Shown here: one piece after another, positions 1 to 13,600 of the stretch
How positions within the stretch are numbered: the stretch's first letter is position 1
Layout of the letters: every line of letters starts with the position of its first letter
Origin: Antedon mediterranea
Taxonomy: Eukaryota; Echinodermata; Crinoidea; Comatulida; Antedonidae
Reading direction: 5' to 3'
Assembly: GCF_964355755.1 (NCBI RefSeq)
Contig: NC_092677.1
Span: 4,531,001-4,595,000 of the forward strand
DNA: 64,000 nt
Position numbers and translations under genes: made by a program
Notes under the pieces: generated by a model
What the model was told of the DNA's origin: nothing
Seen by the model: the letters and a program-made list of their open reading frames with translations, nothing else
Databases searched by the model: none

Positions 1-1540
1 CGGTAATTTGAAAATGCAAATAAGGCATGCCTGCTACTAATCTACAAATTTAAATATGCAAAATCTAAAGAATATCTCAATTTTAGTTACCATAGTAACT
101 GTTGCTATGCATAACTAAGGGAAATTAAATAATTATCAGATAATTATTAATTAATAATTAATACTGAATCCAACCATCACAGTAAAAAAAAATAGAATTT
201 AAAACCAATATTTAATAATAAAGTGTGATATTTTACATGCTGACCTTAAATGAAATGAAATTTCAAATCAGGGCTTCAATATTTGTTATGTAGCATTAAC
301 ATACCTGAGTATATCATTGACTTTTGATTGGTTCTATTTTGGGGAGGGGAAAGTGGTGGATCCAGGACTTTTAAATAGTTAGGGGGTTGAAGGCGAGGGT
401 CTAAAAACTTAACTTTATGTCCTATCTTTTGCATTGCAATTTTTAACTTGGGGTGGGTGGCGGCTTGGAGAAAGGGGGAGGGGGTGGAATGGAGGAGTTT
501 GAATCCGTCTATTCATTGGAGCGATACTAGCGGCAGTGTTGGTGGTGCTTGAAATGCATGCATTTGACACTCTATAGTGGATGATCGACCAAAGTGTTGC
601 AGTTTATCTTTTTGTGGTTATAGTCGTGGTGGGGGGGGGGGGGGGGTGGTAGTCGAAAGTGGTGGTAGATGGGCATGTGGGATCTGCTTAGGTTAGCAAA
701 TAAAAGAAGTAAACAAATGAAAGAGGAGCTTCAAAATAAGAGAGGAGTAATCTGTTGCAAAGATTAAAATTCACAACGATCTGATAATTTATTCAAATTT
801 CCAGAGGATATAACCTATAAAATGACATTAAAACTGGGAATTACAGAATCTATAATTAAAAATTAATTTTTTTTCTCTCAACACAACTAGAACTATATAA
901 AACATTAAGAATTTTTCTGACCAATGAGTTTCAAATCAAATAATCAAAGAAAATAAAATGTTTTTACTAATATACCATGTTTTTTTTTTATAAAAATGCC
1001 TATGTTTCTCGCAACACTGCTTGTAGATTTTAAATTTACCCCAGTATTTTATTTTAGAAATCAATTATTAAACATTAGAACTACCTATTTGTAATAAATC
1101 AGCTAAAAAAATACACCACTTTGGGCGTTATGGTGAAGTAAAGTTTAGTTGCATTGAACAATTTTAAAAAAGTGAAAAACACCCCTTTTTAAATAAATGG
1201 TATCTCCCAAAGTATGAAATAAAAAATAATAAAAAAATTTGAAACAGGTACACAATGCATTGTTATTATGCATACACTAATTATTTTTTATAATTAAATG
1301 AACAAAACAAAAATATCGTTCATCAAAGTAGTACCAATATCCATTTTAAAAAACCTTAAAAAAGGACAAAATTTGTCAAAAACACAAATTTGGCCGTTGC
1401 CATGGAAATATACGTGTGAAAAAAAAAATACTTCATATTTGATTTCTCTCAACACATATATAGCCATGTGCAAAATTTGAAAGAAATCCATTTTTTTGAG
1501 TCTGCCACTCTTTTTGATATTTCTTTGATTCTTACAGACA
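1..1540. other. Upstream region without a recognised gene
   Basis: AT-rich non-coding sequence in front of the first MATE exon. It contains a poly-G run at about 631-646 within a GT-rich patch and several A/T homopolymers. No convincing exon, RNA gene or repeat family was recognised. A promoter for the MATE gene probably lies here, but no specific core element can be defended. Confidence 0.5.
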
Positions 1541-1651
1541 ATGGCTCTTAAAAGGTCAAAGCGCATTAGCCTTACGACTGTATTATATATCGGTCGAATC
1601 AATAGAATTAATCGTACACTCGTATCGGTTAGAGAGAAAGTGTTCTGTGTC

Positions 1652-4600
1652 ATGGCCGAGAAAATGAAGATTTGCTGGGAGCCGCTTACATTTTCAATGT
1701 TTAAAGACGGAGTTAAAGATCTTGTCAAAATGGGGAGTATTTTGGTAAGTTGTCGATATTATTTTTAGGTGATCATTTAGAATAAAATGATCACCTATTG
1801 TTATTGTATAAAATCTTTATTATTAGGTGATCATTTAGAATAAAATGATCACCTATTGTTATTGTACAAAATCTTTATTATTGGTTATCCGCAACGAAGT
1901 TGCAGGATAACCTCTTGTGATTGTACGAAATCATCATCATCATCATCATCATCAACTTTTTATTCTTCTTCTTTCTTTCTGTATGATTTTTGTGTAACGC
2001 TTTTCTCTAAAACTCGCAAACATAACATTTTGTTAACTATGTTAACATTTTGACATTTATGTAACGTCGTCAAGCGAAGCTTTTCATGATGTTTACAATT
2101 GCGCAACGTGACGTACGCGCGATTTAACGATTTTATCGTATTTAACATATGTCGAAAACCAAATAACATTTTAAAGTGAAACTTTGCAAAAGTTTAATTT
2201 ATATCATGCGCTAAATTTCTGTTGAAAAAAAATTGCGTGTTTTACACAAAGTTACGCGCTCACGCACATTTAAAATTTCAAAATGCGCAAAATTAATTTA
2301 TAATCAACTTTCTACGCGTTTCATGTCGTTTTAAGCATGTCAAAAATTCCCACGCGTGCGCACATTTCTACGTGTGCGGTGCGCACGTAGCATTGAAAAC
2401 GTATTTTTTTCGCGTGATTTATGTTTTTCCAGCCTTTTCTAGTAATTTTACCAAATTTTAAACAATTTCGACTTAAAGATACGTCATACGAGCACGTCGA
2501 ATTGGACAATTTGCGCGCGTTTTTTATGAAAAGGTTAAAAAATTCGTTTAAAATATGCCTTTTTTTAAACAGTCGTAATTTCTAAACTAGACGGTCAAAT
2601 TTTTGTGGATGACATATTCTGGAAGTAGATGAGTTGTAGATATCGGATCAGGTATTAATATGGCTAACCGGACATTGTGACGTCATCGTATGGCCACGCG
2701 AATATAAAATTTAGTAGTTTTGTATCTTTCGTCATAGCTCATCACATTGAATAGAGCGCATCTCCACTTATCCGTTTTCCATTTTCACCCCGATTTTGAT
2801 ATTGTCTAGGTCAATCAACTATCTTTCGCATGAGTTAAAAATATTTTAATTGTTTTGACGTCATCATGCCTAAAAATTTAAATCACGTGTGGCATCAATT
2901 TCATCTTTACAGTAAATTTTAATCTGTTATAGCTCGTAAGAATAAAATGTGATAATCACGATTAAAACTTTTTCTGGAAGCTATTGGATTGTAGATATGA
3001 AATTATGTAAAAATGTTGCCAATCGGATGTTGTGACGTCATCATATAGCCAGTTAAATAAAAAAGGTCGTATTTTCATCTTTTTCGTCATAATTCATTAC
3101 ATTTAAAAGAGCGCGCATCAATATTTCACGTATTCAAATTTCTTCTACACGCTAATACGTTGTTGCTGAGATAATTTCCTTTCGGAATTGCTACCTTCGC
3201 GTTTCATTTTAAAACCGTCAAAATGTTAAAAATTGCAATAAATAGCGGGTCCCGTAATTTCACCTATTCTACACTGTATGTGATATGGATACAGATTATA
3301 CTGTGTCTACTATATATGAATTTAAATAATAACATTCAGTAATAACAACATATCATATTCTTAAGTTCAGGTCATAATGCCAACGTGAACACTTCCTTTT
3401 GTTCTCAACCTATCCCCTTAATGTTAATGTTGCACCACTTGCGCGGCGGATAACCAAACTCGTCAAAGTGACGAGTTACATGTCTAGTTGGTTATCCGCA
3501 ACGAAGTTGCAGGATAACCTCTTGTGATTGTACGAAATCAACCTGTATGATTTTTGTGTAACGCTTTTCTCTAAAACTCGCAAACATAACATTTCGGTAA
3601 CTATCTTAACATATTGACATTTACGTAACGTCGTCAAGCGAAGCTTTTCATGACGTTTACAATTGCGCAACGTGACTTACGCGCGATTTAACGATTTTGT
3701 CGTATTTAACATAGCTCGACAACCAAATAACATTTCAACTTGAAACTTTGCAAAAGTTTAATTTATATCATGCGCTAACTTTCTGTTGAAAAAAAATTGC
3801 GTGTTTTACACAAAGTTACGCGCGCACGCGCATTTAAAATTTCAAAATGCGCAAAATTAATTTATAATCAACTTTCTACGCGTTTCATGTCGTTTTAAGC
3901 ATGTCAAAAATTCCCACGCGTGCGCACATTTTTACGTGTGCGGTGCGCACGTAGTATTGAAAACGTACTTTTTTCACGTGATTTATATTTTTCCAGCCTT
4001 TTCTAGTAATTTTACCAAATTTTAAACAATTTAGACTTAAAGATACGTCATACGAGCACGTCGAATTGGACAATTTGCGCGCGTTTTTTATGAAAAGGTT
4101 AAAAAATTCGTTTAAAATATGCCTTTTTTAAAACAGTCGTAATTTCTAAACTAGACGGTCAACTTTTTGTGGATGGCATATTCTGGAAGTAGATGAGTTG
4201 TAGATATCGGATCAGGTATTAATATGGCTAACCGGACATTGTGACGTCATCGTATGGCCACGCGAATATAAAATTTAGGATTTTTGTATCTTTCGTCATA
4301 GCTCATCACATTGAATAGAGCGCATCTCCACTTATCCGTTTTCCATTTTCACCCCGATTTTGATTTTGTCTAGGTCAATCAAGTATCTTTCGCATGAGTT
4401 AAAAATATTTTAATTTTTTTGACGTCATCATGCCTAAAAATTTTAATCACGTGTGGCATCAATTTCATCTTTACAGTAAATTTTAATCTGTTATAGCTCG
4501 TAAGAATAAAACTTGATAATCACGATTAAAACTTTTTCTGGAAGCTATTGGATTGTAGATACGAAATTATGTAAAAATGTTGCCAATCGGATGTTGTGAC

Positions 4601-7600
4601 GTCATCATATGGCCAGTTAAATAAAAAAGGTCGTATTTTCATCTTTTGCGTCATAATTCATTACATTTAAAAGAGCGCGCATCAATATTTCACGTATTCA
4701 AATTTCTTCTACACGCTAATACGTTGTTGCTGAGATAATTTCCTTTCGGAATTGCTAACTTCGCGTTTCATTTTAAAACCGTCAACATGTTAAAAATTGT
4801 AATAAATAGCGGGTCCCGTAATTTCACCTATTCTACACTGTATGTGATATGGATACAGATTATACTGTGTATACTATATATGAATTTAAATAATAAAATT
4901 CAGCAATAACAACAGATCATATTCTTCAGTTCAGTTCATAATGCCAACGTGAACACTTCCTTTTGTCCTCAACCTATCCCCTTAATGTTAATGTTGCACC
5001 ACTTGCGCGGCGGATAACCAAACTCGTCAAAGTGACGAGTTACATGTCTAGTTCTGTATTATTCTTCTTTCTTTCTCGCTATTTTTGTGTAGAGCGTTTC
5101 TCTAAAATGTGTAAACATAACATTTTATAACTTTGACAACATGTGGGCATTTACGTAAAGTTGTGCACCTCCTATTTTTGAATTACGTCAGAGTTGCGCA
5201 ACGTGACTTACGCGCGATTTTATGATTTTTTTATGATTGATCATAGATTAAAAACTAAAAGTGATTTTTAATTGACACTTTGTGAAAGTTTAATTTATAT
5301 CATGCGCTAACTTTCTGTTTGAAAAAAATTGCGTGTTTTACACAAAGTTACGCGCGCACGCGCATTTAAAATTTCAAAATGCGCAAAAATAATTTCTAAT
5401 CAACTTTCTACGCGTTTCATGTCATTTTAAGCATGTACAAAATTACCGCGCGCGCGAAAAATATTACGCGCACGGTGCGCATAGAGCATGAAAATCATGT
5501 TTTTTTCTCTTGAATTGTGATTTTCCAGCCTTTCCTAGTCATTTTCAAAAAGATTGACATCATTTCAAATTAAAATTACGTCATACGAACACGTTGATTT
5601 AGCCCATTTGCGCGCGTTTTAGTTGAAAAAGTTACAAAATGTTGTCAAAATTATGCCTATTTTGAATGTTTTATAGCTTCTCAGGATCAACGATTACCCC
5701 TAATTTTTTTAACTTAATATGTAAGCAGATATGTTGTAGATATGAATTCATGCAGAATTTTTACCTCACGGATGTTGTGACGTCATCATATGGCCACACG
5801 AATGTAAAATATAGGATTTTTTTTGTCTTTCGTTATTGCTCATCACATTCAATGGAGCGCATCACGCTTGTACGTATTTCTTTTTCTCCGAGATTTTAAT
5901 ATTGTCTAGGTCAATCAACAATCTTTCGCATGAGATAAAAATATTTTAATTTTTATGACGTCATCATGCCTAAAAATTTTAATTACGTGGGTCATTAATT
6001 TCATCTTTACAGTAAATTTTAATCTGTAATAGCCCGTCAAAATAAAATGTGATAATCACCATTAAAACATTTTCTGGAAGCTCTTGGATTGTAGATATGA
6101 AATCATGTGAACATTTTGCCAATCAGATGCTGTGACGTCATCATATTGCAAGTTAAATAAAAAAAGTCGTATTTTCATCTTTTGCATCATAGTTCATTAT
6201 ATTCAAAAGAGCGCGCATCAATATTAAACGTATTCAAATTTCTTCTACACGTTAATATGTTGTTGCTGAGATAATTTGCTTCCGAAATTGCTATCTTAGT
6301 GTTTCATCTTGATACCGTCGCCGTGTTACAAATTTGAATAAATGGCGGGTCCCGTAATTTCACCTATTCTACACTGTATGTAACATGTATACAGATTATA
6401 CTGTTTGCATGTATATACTATATGACACAAAATTGACAGAATTCAGCACTAACAACATATCATATTCTTCAGATCAGGTCATAATGCCATAATTTTTTCT
6501 GTGTGCAATATTCTAACGTATGACGTGCACGTGGCGTTTGTCGTGCGGATAACTAACTCGTCAAAGTGACGAGTTACATGTCTAGTTATTTCTCTTCTTT
6601 CTTTCTGTATGATTTTTGTGGAACGCTTTTCTCTAAAACTTGCAAACATAACATTTTGTAACTTTTTCAACATATTTTCATGCACATGAAGATGTGCAGC
6701 GAAGCTTTTCATGATGTTTACAATTGCGCAACGTGACGTACGCGCGATTTAACGATTTTGTCGTATTTAACATAGCTCGACAACCAAATAACATTTCAAC
6801 TTGAAACTTTGCAAAAGTTTAATTTATATCATGCGCTAACTTTCTGTTGAAAAAAAATTGCGTGTTTTACACAAAGTTACGCGCGCACGCGCATTTAAAA
6901 TTTCAAAATGCGCAAAATTAATTTATAATCAACTTTCTACGCGTTTCATGTCGTTTTAAGCATGTCAAAAATTCCCACGCGTGCGCACATTTTTACGTGT
7001 GCGGTGCGCACGTAGCATTGAAAACGTATTTTTTTCGCGTGATTTATATTTTTCCAGCCTTTTCTAGTAATTTTACCAAATTTTAAACAATTTCGAATTA
7101 AAGATACGTCATACGAGCACGTCGAATTGGACAATTTGCGCGCGTTTTTTATGAAAAGCTTAAAAAATTCGTTTAAAATATGCCTTTTTTTACACAGTCG
7201 TAATTTCTAAACTAGACGGTCAACTTTTTGTGGATGACATATTCTGGAAGTAGATGAGTTGTAGATATCGGATCAGGTATTAATATGGCTAACCGGACAT
7301 TGTGACGTCATCGTATGGCCACGCGAATATAAAATTTAGGATTTTTGTATCTTTCGTCACAGCTTATCACATTGAATAGAGCGCATTTCCACTTATCCGT
7401 TTTCCATTTTCACCCCGATTTTGATATTGTCTAGGTCAATCAACTATCTTTCGCATGAGTTAAAAATATTTTAATTTTTTTGACGTCATCATGCCTAAAA
7501 ATTTAAATCACGTGTGGCATTAATTTCATCTTTACTGTAAATTTTAATCTGTTATAGCTCGTAAGAATAAAATGTGATAATCACGATTAAAACTTTTTCT

Positions 7601-10600
7601 GGAAGCTATTGGATTGTAGATACGAAATTATGTTAAAATGTTGCCAATCGGCTGTTGTGACGTCATCATATGGCCAGTTAAATAAAAAAGGTCGTATTTT
7701 CATCTTTTGCGTCATAATTCATTACACTTAAAAGAGCGCGCATCAATATTTCACGTATTCAAATTTCTTCTACACGCTAATACGTTGTTGCTGAGATAAT
7801 TTCTTTTCGGAATTGCTACCTTTGCGTTTCATTTTAAAACCGTCAACATGTTAAAAACTGCAATAAATAGCGGGTCCCGTAATTTCACCTATTCTACACT
7901 GTATGTGATATGGATACAGATTATACTGTGTATACTATATATGAATTTAAATAATAAAATTCAGCAATAACAACATATCATATTCTTCAGTTCAGGTCAT
8001 AATGCCAACGTGAACACTTCCTTTTGTCCTCAACCTATCCTCTTAATGTTAATGTTGCACCACTTGCGCGGCGGATAACCAAACTCGTCAAAGTGACGAG
8101 TTACATGTCTAGTTGTTATTATTCTTTCTGTACACTTTTTGTTCGTCAAATATCTCAAAAAGTTGAATAGCAATAATCACAACAATTTCACAATGTCTTT
8201 CAAATACTTTAACTTAGCCATAATAAGCTTTTCAGCGTGATCACTCACCCGTGACGTCACGTATACGCCATTTTGTGAAATCACATTATCAATCATATAT
8301 CCATAATTCATTATCACATATTTATGAAATTCACTACACGTAAACTTCAAGTCAAGGGTAAAAATATTAGCAAGTAAAAACGCGCGCGCATGTAGGTTCA
8401 TGCGCGTGGAATCGCGCAGTAAAAATTTAAAAAGCTCAAAATTACGTTTTAATCAATTTAGAGCATGAATTAGGCCAATTGCGTGTTTCAAAAAATTAGT
8501 GCGCAAAAAAAATATTTTGCGCGCGCGATACTTACAAAGCGTAAAAATTGCAATTTTTTTATACAAATCGCGTTCTACTCACCATCCTTAGTACATTCAC
8601 CAAATTTGAGTCAGTTCCGACTTAAAATAACGCTATACGAGCAGGTTAAAAATAACAAAATGCGCAAATTAATTGCATCAAAGTGCTGAAAATGGTGAAA
8701 AATAAGGCCTTTTTAAAATGAATATAACTCTTCAGAATGGCAGGTGACCCCCAAGTTTTTTTACTTATTCGGGAAGACATTGGGTTGTAGATACATATTC
8801 ATGTACACATTAGACGTACAAAATGGTATGATGTTATCAAATGGCCACTTGAATTTAAAAATTAGTAATTTTTATCTTTTTGTGTGGGTTATCACATTCA
8901 ATAGAGCGCATCTCCGTTATTTGAGCCCGATTTTCGCCGAAATTTTAGTATGTGCTTGCTCAATTAATTATCTTTCTCAAGAGTTGTCAACATTTTTATT
9001 TTGATGACGTCATCATGGGTAAAAACTTTAATAACCAAGGTCGTGTAATTTCAGCTACACCGTACATTTGAATATGTTATAGCTCTTCAGAATTAAAGGT
9101 GACCTTGAAGATTATAATTTATTATGAAAGCTGAATAAATGTAGATATGAATTCATATAAAAATTAAGCCCATCGGATGTTGTGATGTTATCATATGGCC
9201 AGTTGAAGTTAAAACGTTGTTTTTAAATTTCTTTAGTCGAAGTTATACAAATTTCAAAGAGCGCGCATTGCGCTTCTACGTGTCAAATTATCTTCCAATC
9301 CTTATATTTATTTGCTCAATTCATTATCTTTCGAAATTGTCATCTTCGAGTTTATTTTGATAATTCCATCATACCAAAAAATTTGAACATGATGTGGGTC
9401 CCGTAATTTCACCTATGCTACACTGTATATAGATATACAGTATATACTGTACATATTGTATATGACACATAATAGGCACAACTCAGCACTATAGCGTATA
9501 TCAGGATGGTATACATCAACATTTTCCTATTGTATGTTAACGTATGTGCATTATTCTTCTTTCTGTACACTTTTTGTTCGTCAAATATCTCAAAAAGTTG
9601 AATAGCAATGATCACAAAAATTTCACAATGTCTTTCAAATATTTTAACTTAGCCATAATAAGCTTTTCAGCGTGATCACTCATCCGTGGCGTCACGTATA
9701 CGCCATTTTGTGAAATCACATTATCAATCATATATCCATAATTTATTATCACATATTTATGAAATTCACTACACGTAAACTTCAGGTCAAGGGTAAAAAT
9801 ATTAGCAAGTAAAAATGCGCGCGCACGTAGGGTCATGCGTGTGGAATCACGCAGTAAAAATTTAAAAAGCTCAAAATTACGTTTTAATCAATTTAGAGCA
9901 TGAATTAGGCCATTTGCGTGTTTCAAAAAATTACTGCGTAAAAAAAATATTTTGCGCGCGCGATACTTACAAAGCGTAAAAATTGCAGTTTTTTTATACA
10001 AATCGCGTTCTACTCACCATCCTTAGTACATTCACCTAATTTGAGTAAGTTCCGACTGAAAATAACGCTATACGAGCAGGTTAAAAATAACAAAATGCGC
10101 AAATTAATTGCATCAAAGTGCTGAAAATGGTGAAAAATAAGGCCTTTTTAAAATGAATATAACTCTTCAGAATGGCAGGTGACCCCCAATTTTTTTAACT
10201 TATTCGGGAAGCCATTGGGTTGTAGATACATATTCATGTACACATTAGACGTACAAAATGGTATGACGTCATCAAATGGCCACTTCAATTTAAAAATTAG
10301 TAATTTTTATCTTTTTGTGTGGGTTATCACATTCAATAGAGCGCATCTCCGTTATTTGAGCCCGATTTTTGCCGAAATTTTAGTATGTGCTTGCTCAATT
10401 AATTATCTTTCTCAAGAGTTGTCAACATTTTTATTTTGATGACGTCATCATGTGTAAAAACTTTAATAACCAAGGTCGTGTAATTTCAGCTACACCATAC
10501 ATTTGAATATGTTATAGCTCTTCAGAATTAAAGGTGACCTTGAAGATTATAATTTATTATGAAAGCTGATTAAATGTAGATATGAATTAATATAAAAATT

Positions 10601-13600
10601 AAGCCTATCGGATGTTGTGATGTTATCATATGGCCAGTTGAAGTTAAAACGTTGTTTTTAAATTTCTTTAGTCAAAGTTATACAAATTTCAAAGAGCGCG
10701 CATTGCGCTTCTACGTGTCAAATTATCTTCCAATCCTTATATTTATTTGCTCAATTCATTATCTTTCGAAATTGTCATCTTCGAGTTTATTTTGATAATT
10801 CCATCATACCAAAAAATTTGAAAATGATGTGGGTCCCGTAATTTCACCTATGCTACACTGTATATAGATATATAGTATATACTGTACATATTGTATATGA
10901 CACATAGGCACAACTCCGCACTATAAGCGTATAACAGGATGGTATACATCAACATTTTCCTATTGTATGTTAACGTACGTGCATGTTTAAAAAATATTAA
11001 TGTAAGTAAAGCGATAAAAATGATCACCTATAATTCGTCAAAGTGACGAATTAAATTCTAGTTGGTTATCCGCAACGAAGTTGCAGGATAACCTCTTGTG
11101 ATTGTACGAAATCATCATCATCATCATCATCATCAACTTTTTGGTTATCCGCAACGAAGTTGCAGGATAACCTCTTGTGATTGTACGAAATCATCATCAT
11201 TGGTTATCCGCAACGAAGTTGCAGGATAACCTCTTGTGATTGTACGAAATCATCATCATCTTTTTCTTAATCTTCTTTCTTTCTGTATGATTTTTGTGTA
11301 ACGCTTTTCTCTAAAACTTGCAAACATAACATTTTGTTAACTATGTTAACATTTTGACATTTATGTAACGTCGTCAAGCGAAGCTTTTCATGATGTTTAC
11401 AATTGCGCAACGTGACGTACGCGCAATTTAACGATTTCCTCGTATTTAACATATGTCGAAAACCAAATAACATTTTAAAGTGAAACTTTGCAAAAGTTTA
11501 ATTTATATCATGCGCTAACTTTCTGTTGAAAAAAAATTGCGTGTTTTACACAAAGTTACGCGCGCACGCGCATTTAAAATTTCAAAATGCGCAAAATTAA
11601 TTTATAATCAACTTTCTACGCGTTTCATGTCGTTTTAAGCATGTCAAAAATTCCCACGCGTGCGCACATTTTTACGTGTGCGGTGCGCACGTAGCATTGA
11701 AAACGTATTTTTATCGCGTGATTTATGTTTTTCCAGCATTTTCTAGTAATTTTACCAAATTTTGAACAATTTCGACTTAAAGATACGTCATACGAGAACG
11801 TCGAATTGGACAATTTGCGCGCGTTTTTTATGAAAAGGTTAAAAAATTCGTTTAAAATATGCCTTTTTTTAAACAGTCGTAATTTCTAAACTAGACGGTC
11901 AACTTTTTGTGGATGACATATTCTGGAAGTAGATGAGTTGTAGATATCGGATCAGGTATTAATATGGCTAACCGGACATTGTGACGTCATCGTATGGCCA
12001 CGCGAATATAAAATTTAGGATTTTTGTATCTTTCGTCATAGCTCATCACATTGAATAGAGCGCATCTCCACTTATTCGTTTTCCATTTTCACCCCGATTT
12101 TGATATTGTCTAGGTCAATCAACTATCTTTCGCATGAGTTAAAAATATTTTAATTTTTTTTACGTCATCATGCCTAAAAATTTAAATCACGTGTGGCATC
12201 AATTTCATCTTTACAGTAAATTTTAATCTGTTATAGCTCGTAAGAATAAAATGTGATAATCACGATTAAAACTTTTTCTGGAAGGTATTGGATTGTAGAT
12301 ACGAAATTATGTAAAAATTTTGCCAATCGGATGTTGTGACGTCATCATATGGTCAGTTAAATAAAAAAGGTCGTATTTTCATCTTTTGCGTCATAATTCA
12401 TTACGTTTAAAAGAGCGCGCATCAATATTTCCCGCATTCAAATTTCTTCTACACACTAATACGTTGTTGCTGAGATAATTTCCTTTCGGAATTGCTACCT
12501 TCGCGTTTCATTTTAAAACCGTCAATATGTTAAAAATTGCAATAAATAGCGGGTCCCGTAATTTCACCTATTCTACACTGTATGTCACTGTATGTGATAT
12601 GGATACAGATTATACTGTGTATACTATATATGAATTTAAATAATAAAATTCAGCAATAACAACATATCATATTCTTCAGTTCAGGTCATAATGCCAACGT
12701 GAACACTTCCTTTTGTCCTCAACCTATCCCCTTAATGTTAATGTTGCACCACTTGCGCGGCGGATAACCAAACTCGTCAAAGTGACGAGTTACATGTCTA
12801 GTCTTTTTCTTAATCTTCTTTCTTTCTGTATGATTTTTGTGTAACGCTTTTCTCTAAAACTTGCAAACATAACATTTTGTTAACTATGTTAACATTTTGA
12901 CATTTATGTAACGTCGTCAAGCGAAGCTTTTCATGATGTTTACAATTGCGCAACGTGACGTACGCGTGATTTAACGATTTTCTCATATTTAACATATGTC
13001 GAAAACCAAATAACATTTTAAAGTGAAACTTTGCAAAAGTTTAATCTATATCATGCGCTAACTTTCTGTTGAAAAAAAATTGCGTGTTTTACACAAAGTT
13101 ACGCGCGCATGCGCATTTAAAATTTCAAAATGCGCAAAATTAATTTCTAATCAACTTTCTACGCGTTTCATGTCGTTTTAAGCATGTCAAAAATTCCCAC
13201 GCGTGCGCACATTTTTACGTGTGCGGTGCGCACGTAGCATTGAAAACGTATTTTTTTCACGTGATTTATGTTTTTCCAGCCTTTTCTAGTAATTTTACCA
13301 AATTTTAAACAATTTCGACTAAAAGATACGTCATACGAGCACGTCGAATTGGACAATTTGCGCGCGTTTTTTACGAAAAGGTTAAAAAATTTGTTTAAAA
13401 TATGCCTTTTTTTAAACAGTCGTAATTTCTAAACTAGACGGTCAACTTTTTGTGGATGACATATTCTGGAAGTAGATGAGTTGTAGGTATCGGATCAGGT
13501 ATTAATATGGCTAACCGGACATTGTGACGTCATCGTATGGCCACGCGAATATAAAATTTAGGATTTTTGTATCTTTCGTCATAGCTCATCACATTGAATA

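Noticed and set aside
1541-1651. 37-residue N-terminal extension of MATE1
   Set aside because: In frame and open, but paralogue 2 has an in-frame stop upstream of the matching MAEK start, so the shorter start is preferred.
2321-2509. 62-residue minus-strand frame (MSNSTCSYD…) repeated in many Helitron copies, and the 68-69-residue frame MLFGFRHML…
   Set aside because: They recur because the DNA copies are recent. Several copies have lost the frames through stops or indels, changes do not favour synonymous sites by eye, and no transposition domain is visible.
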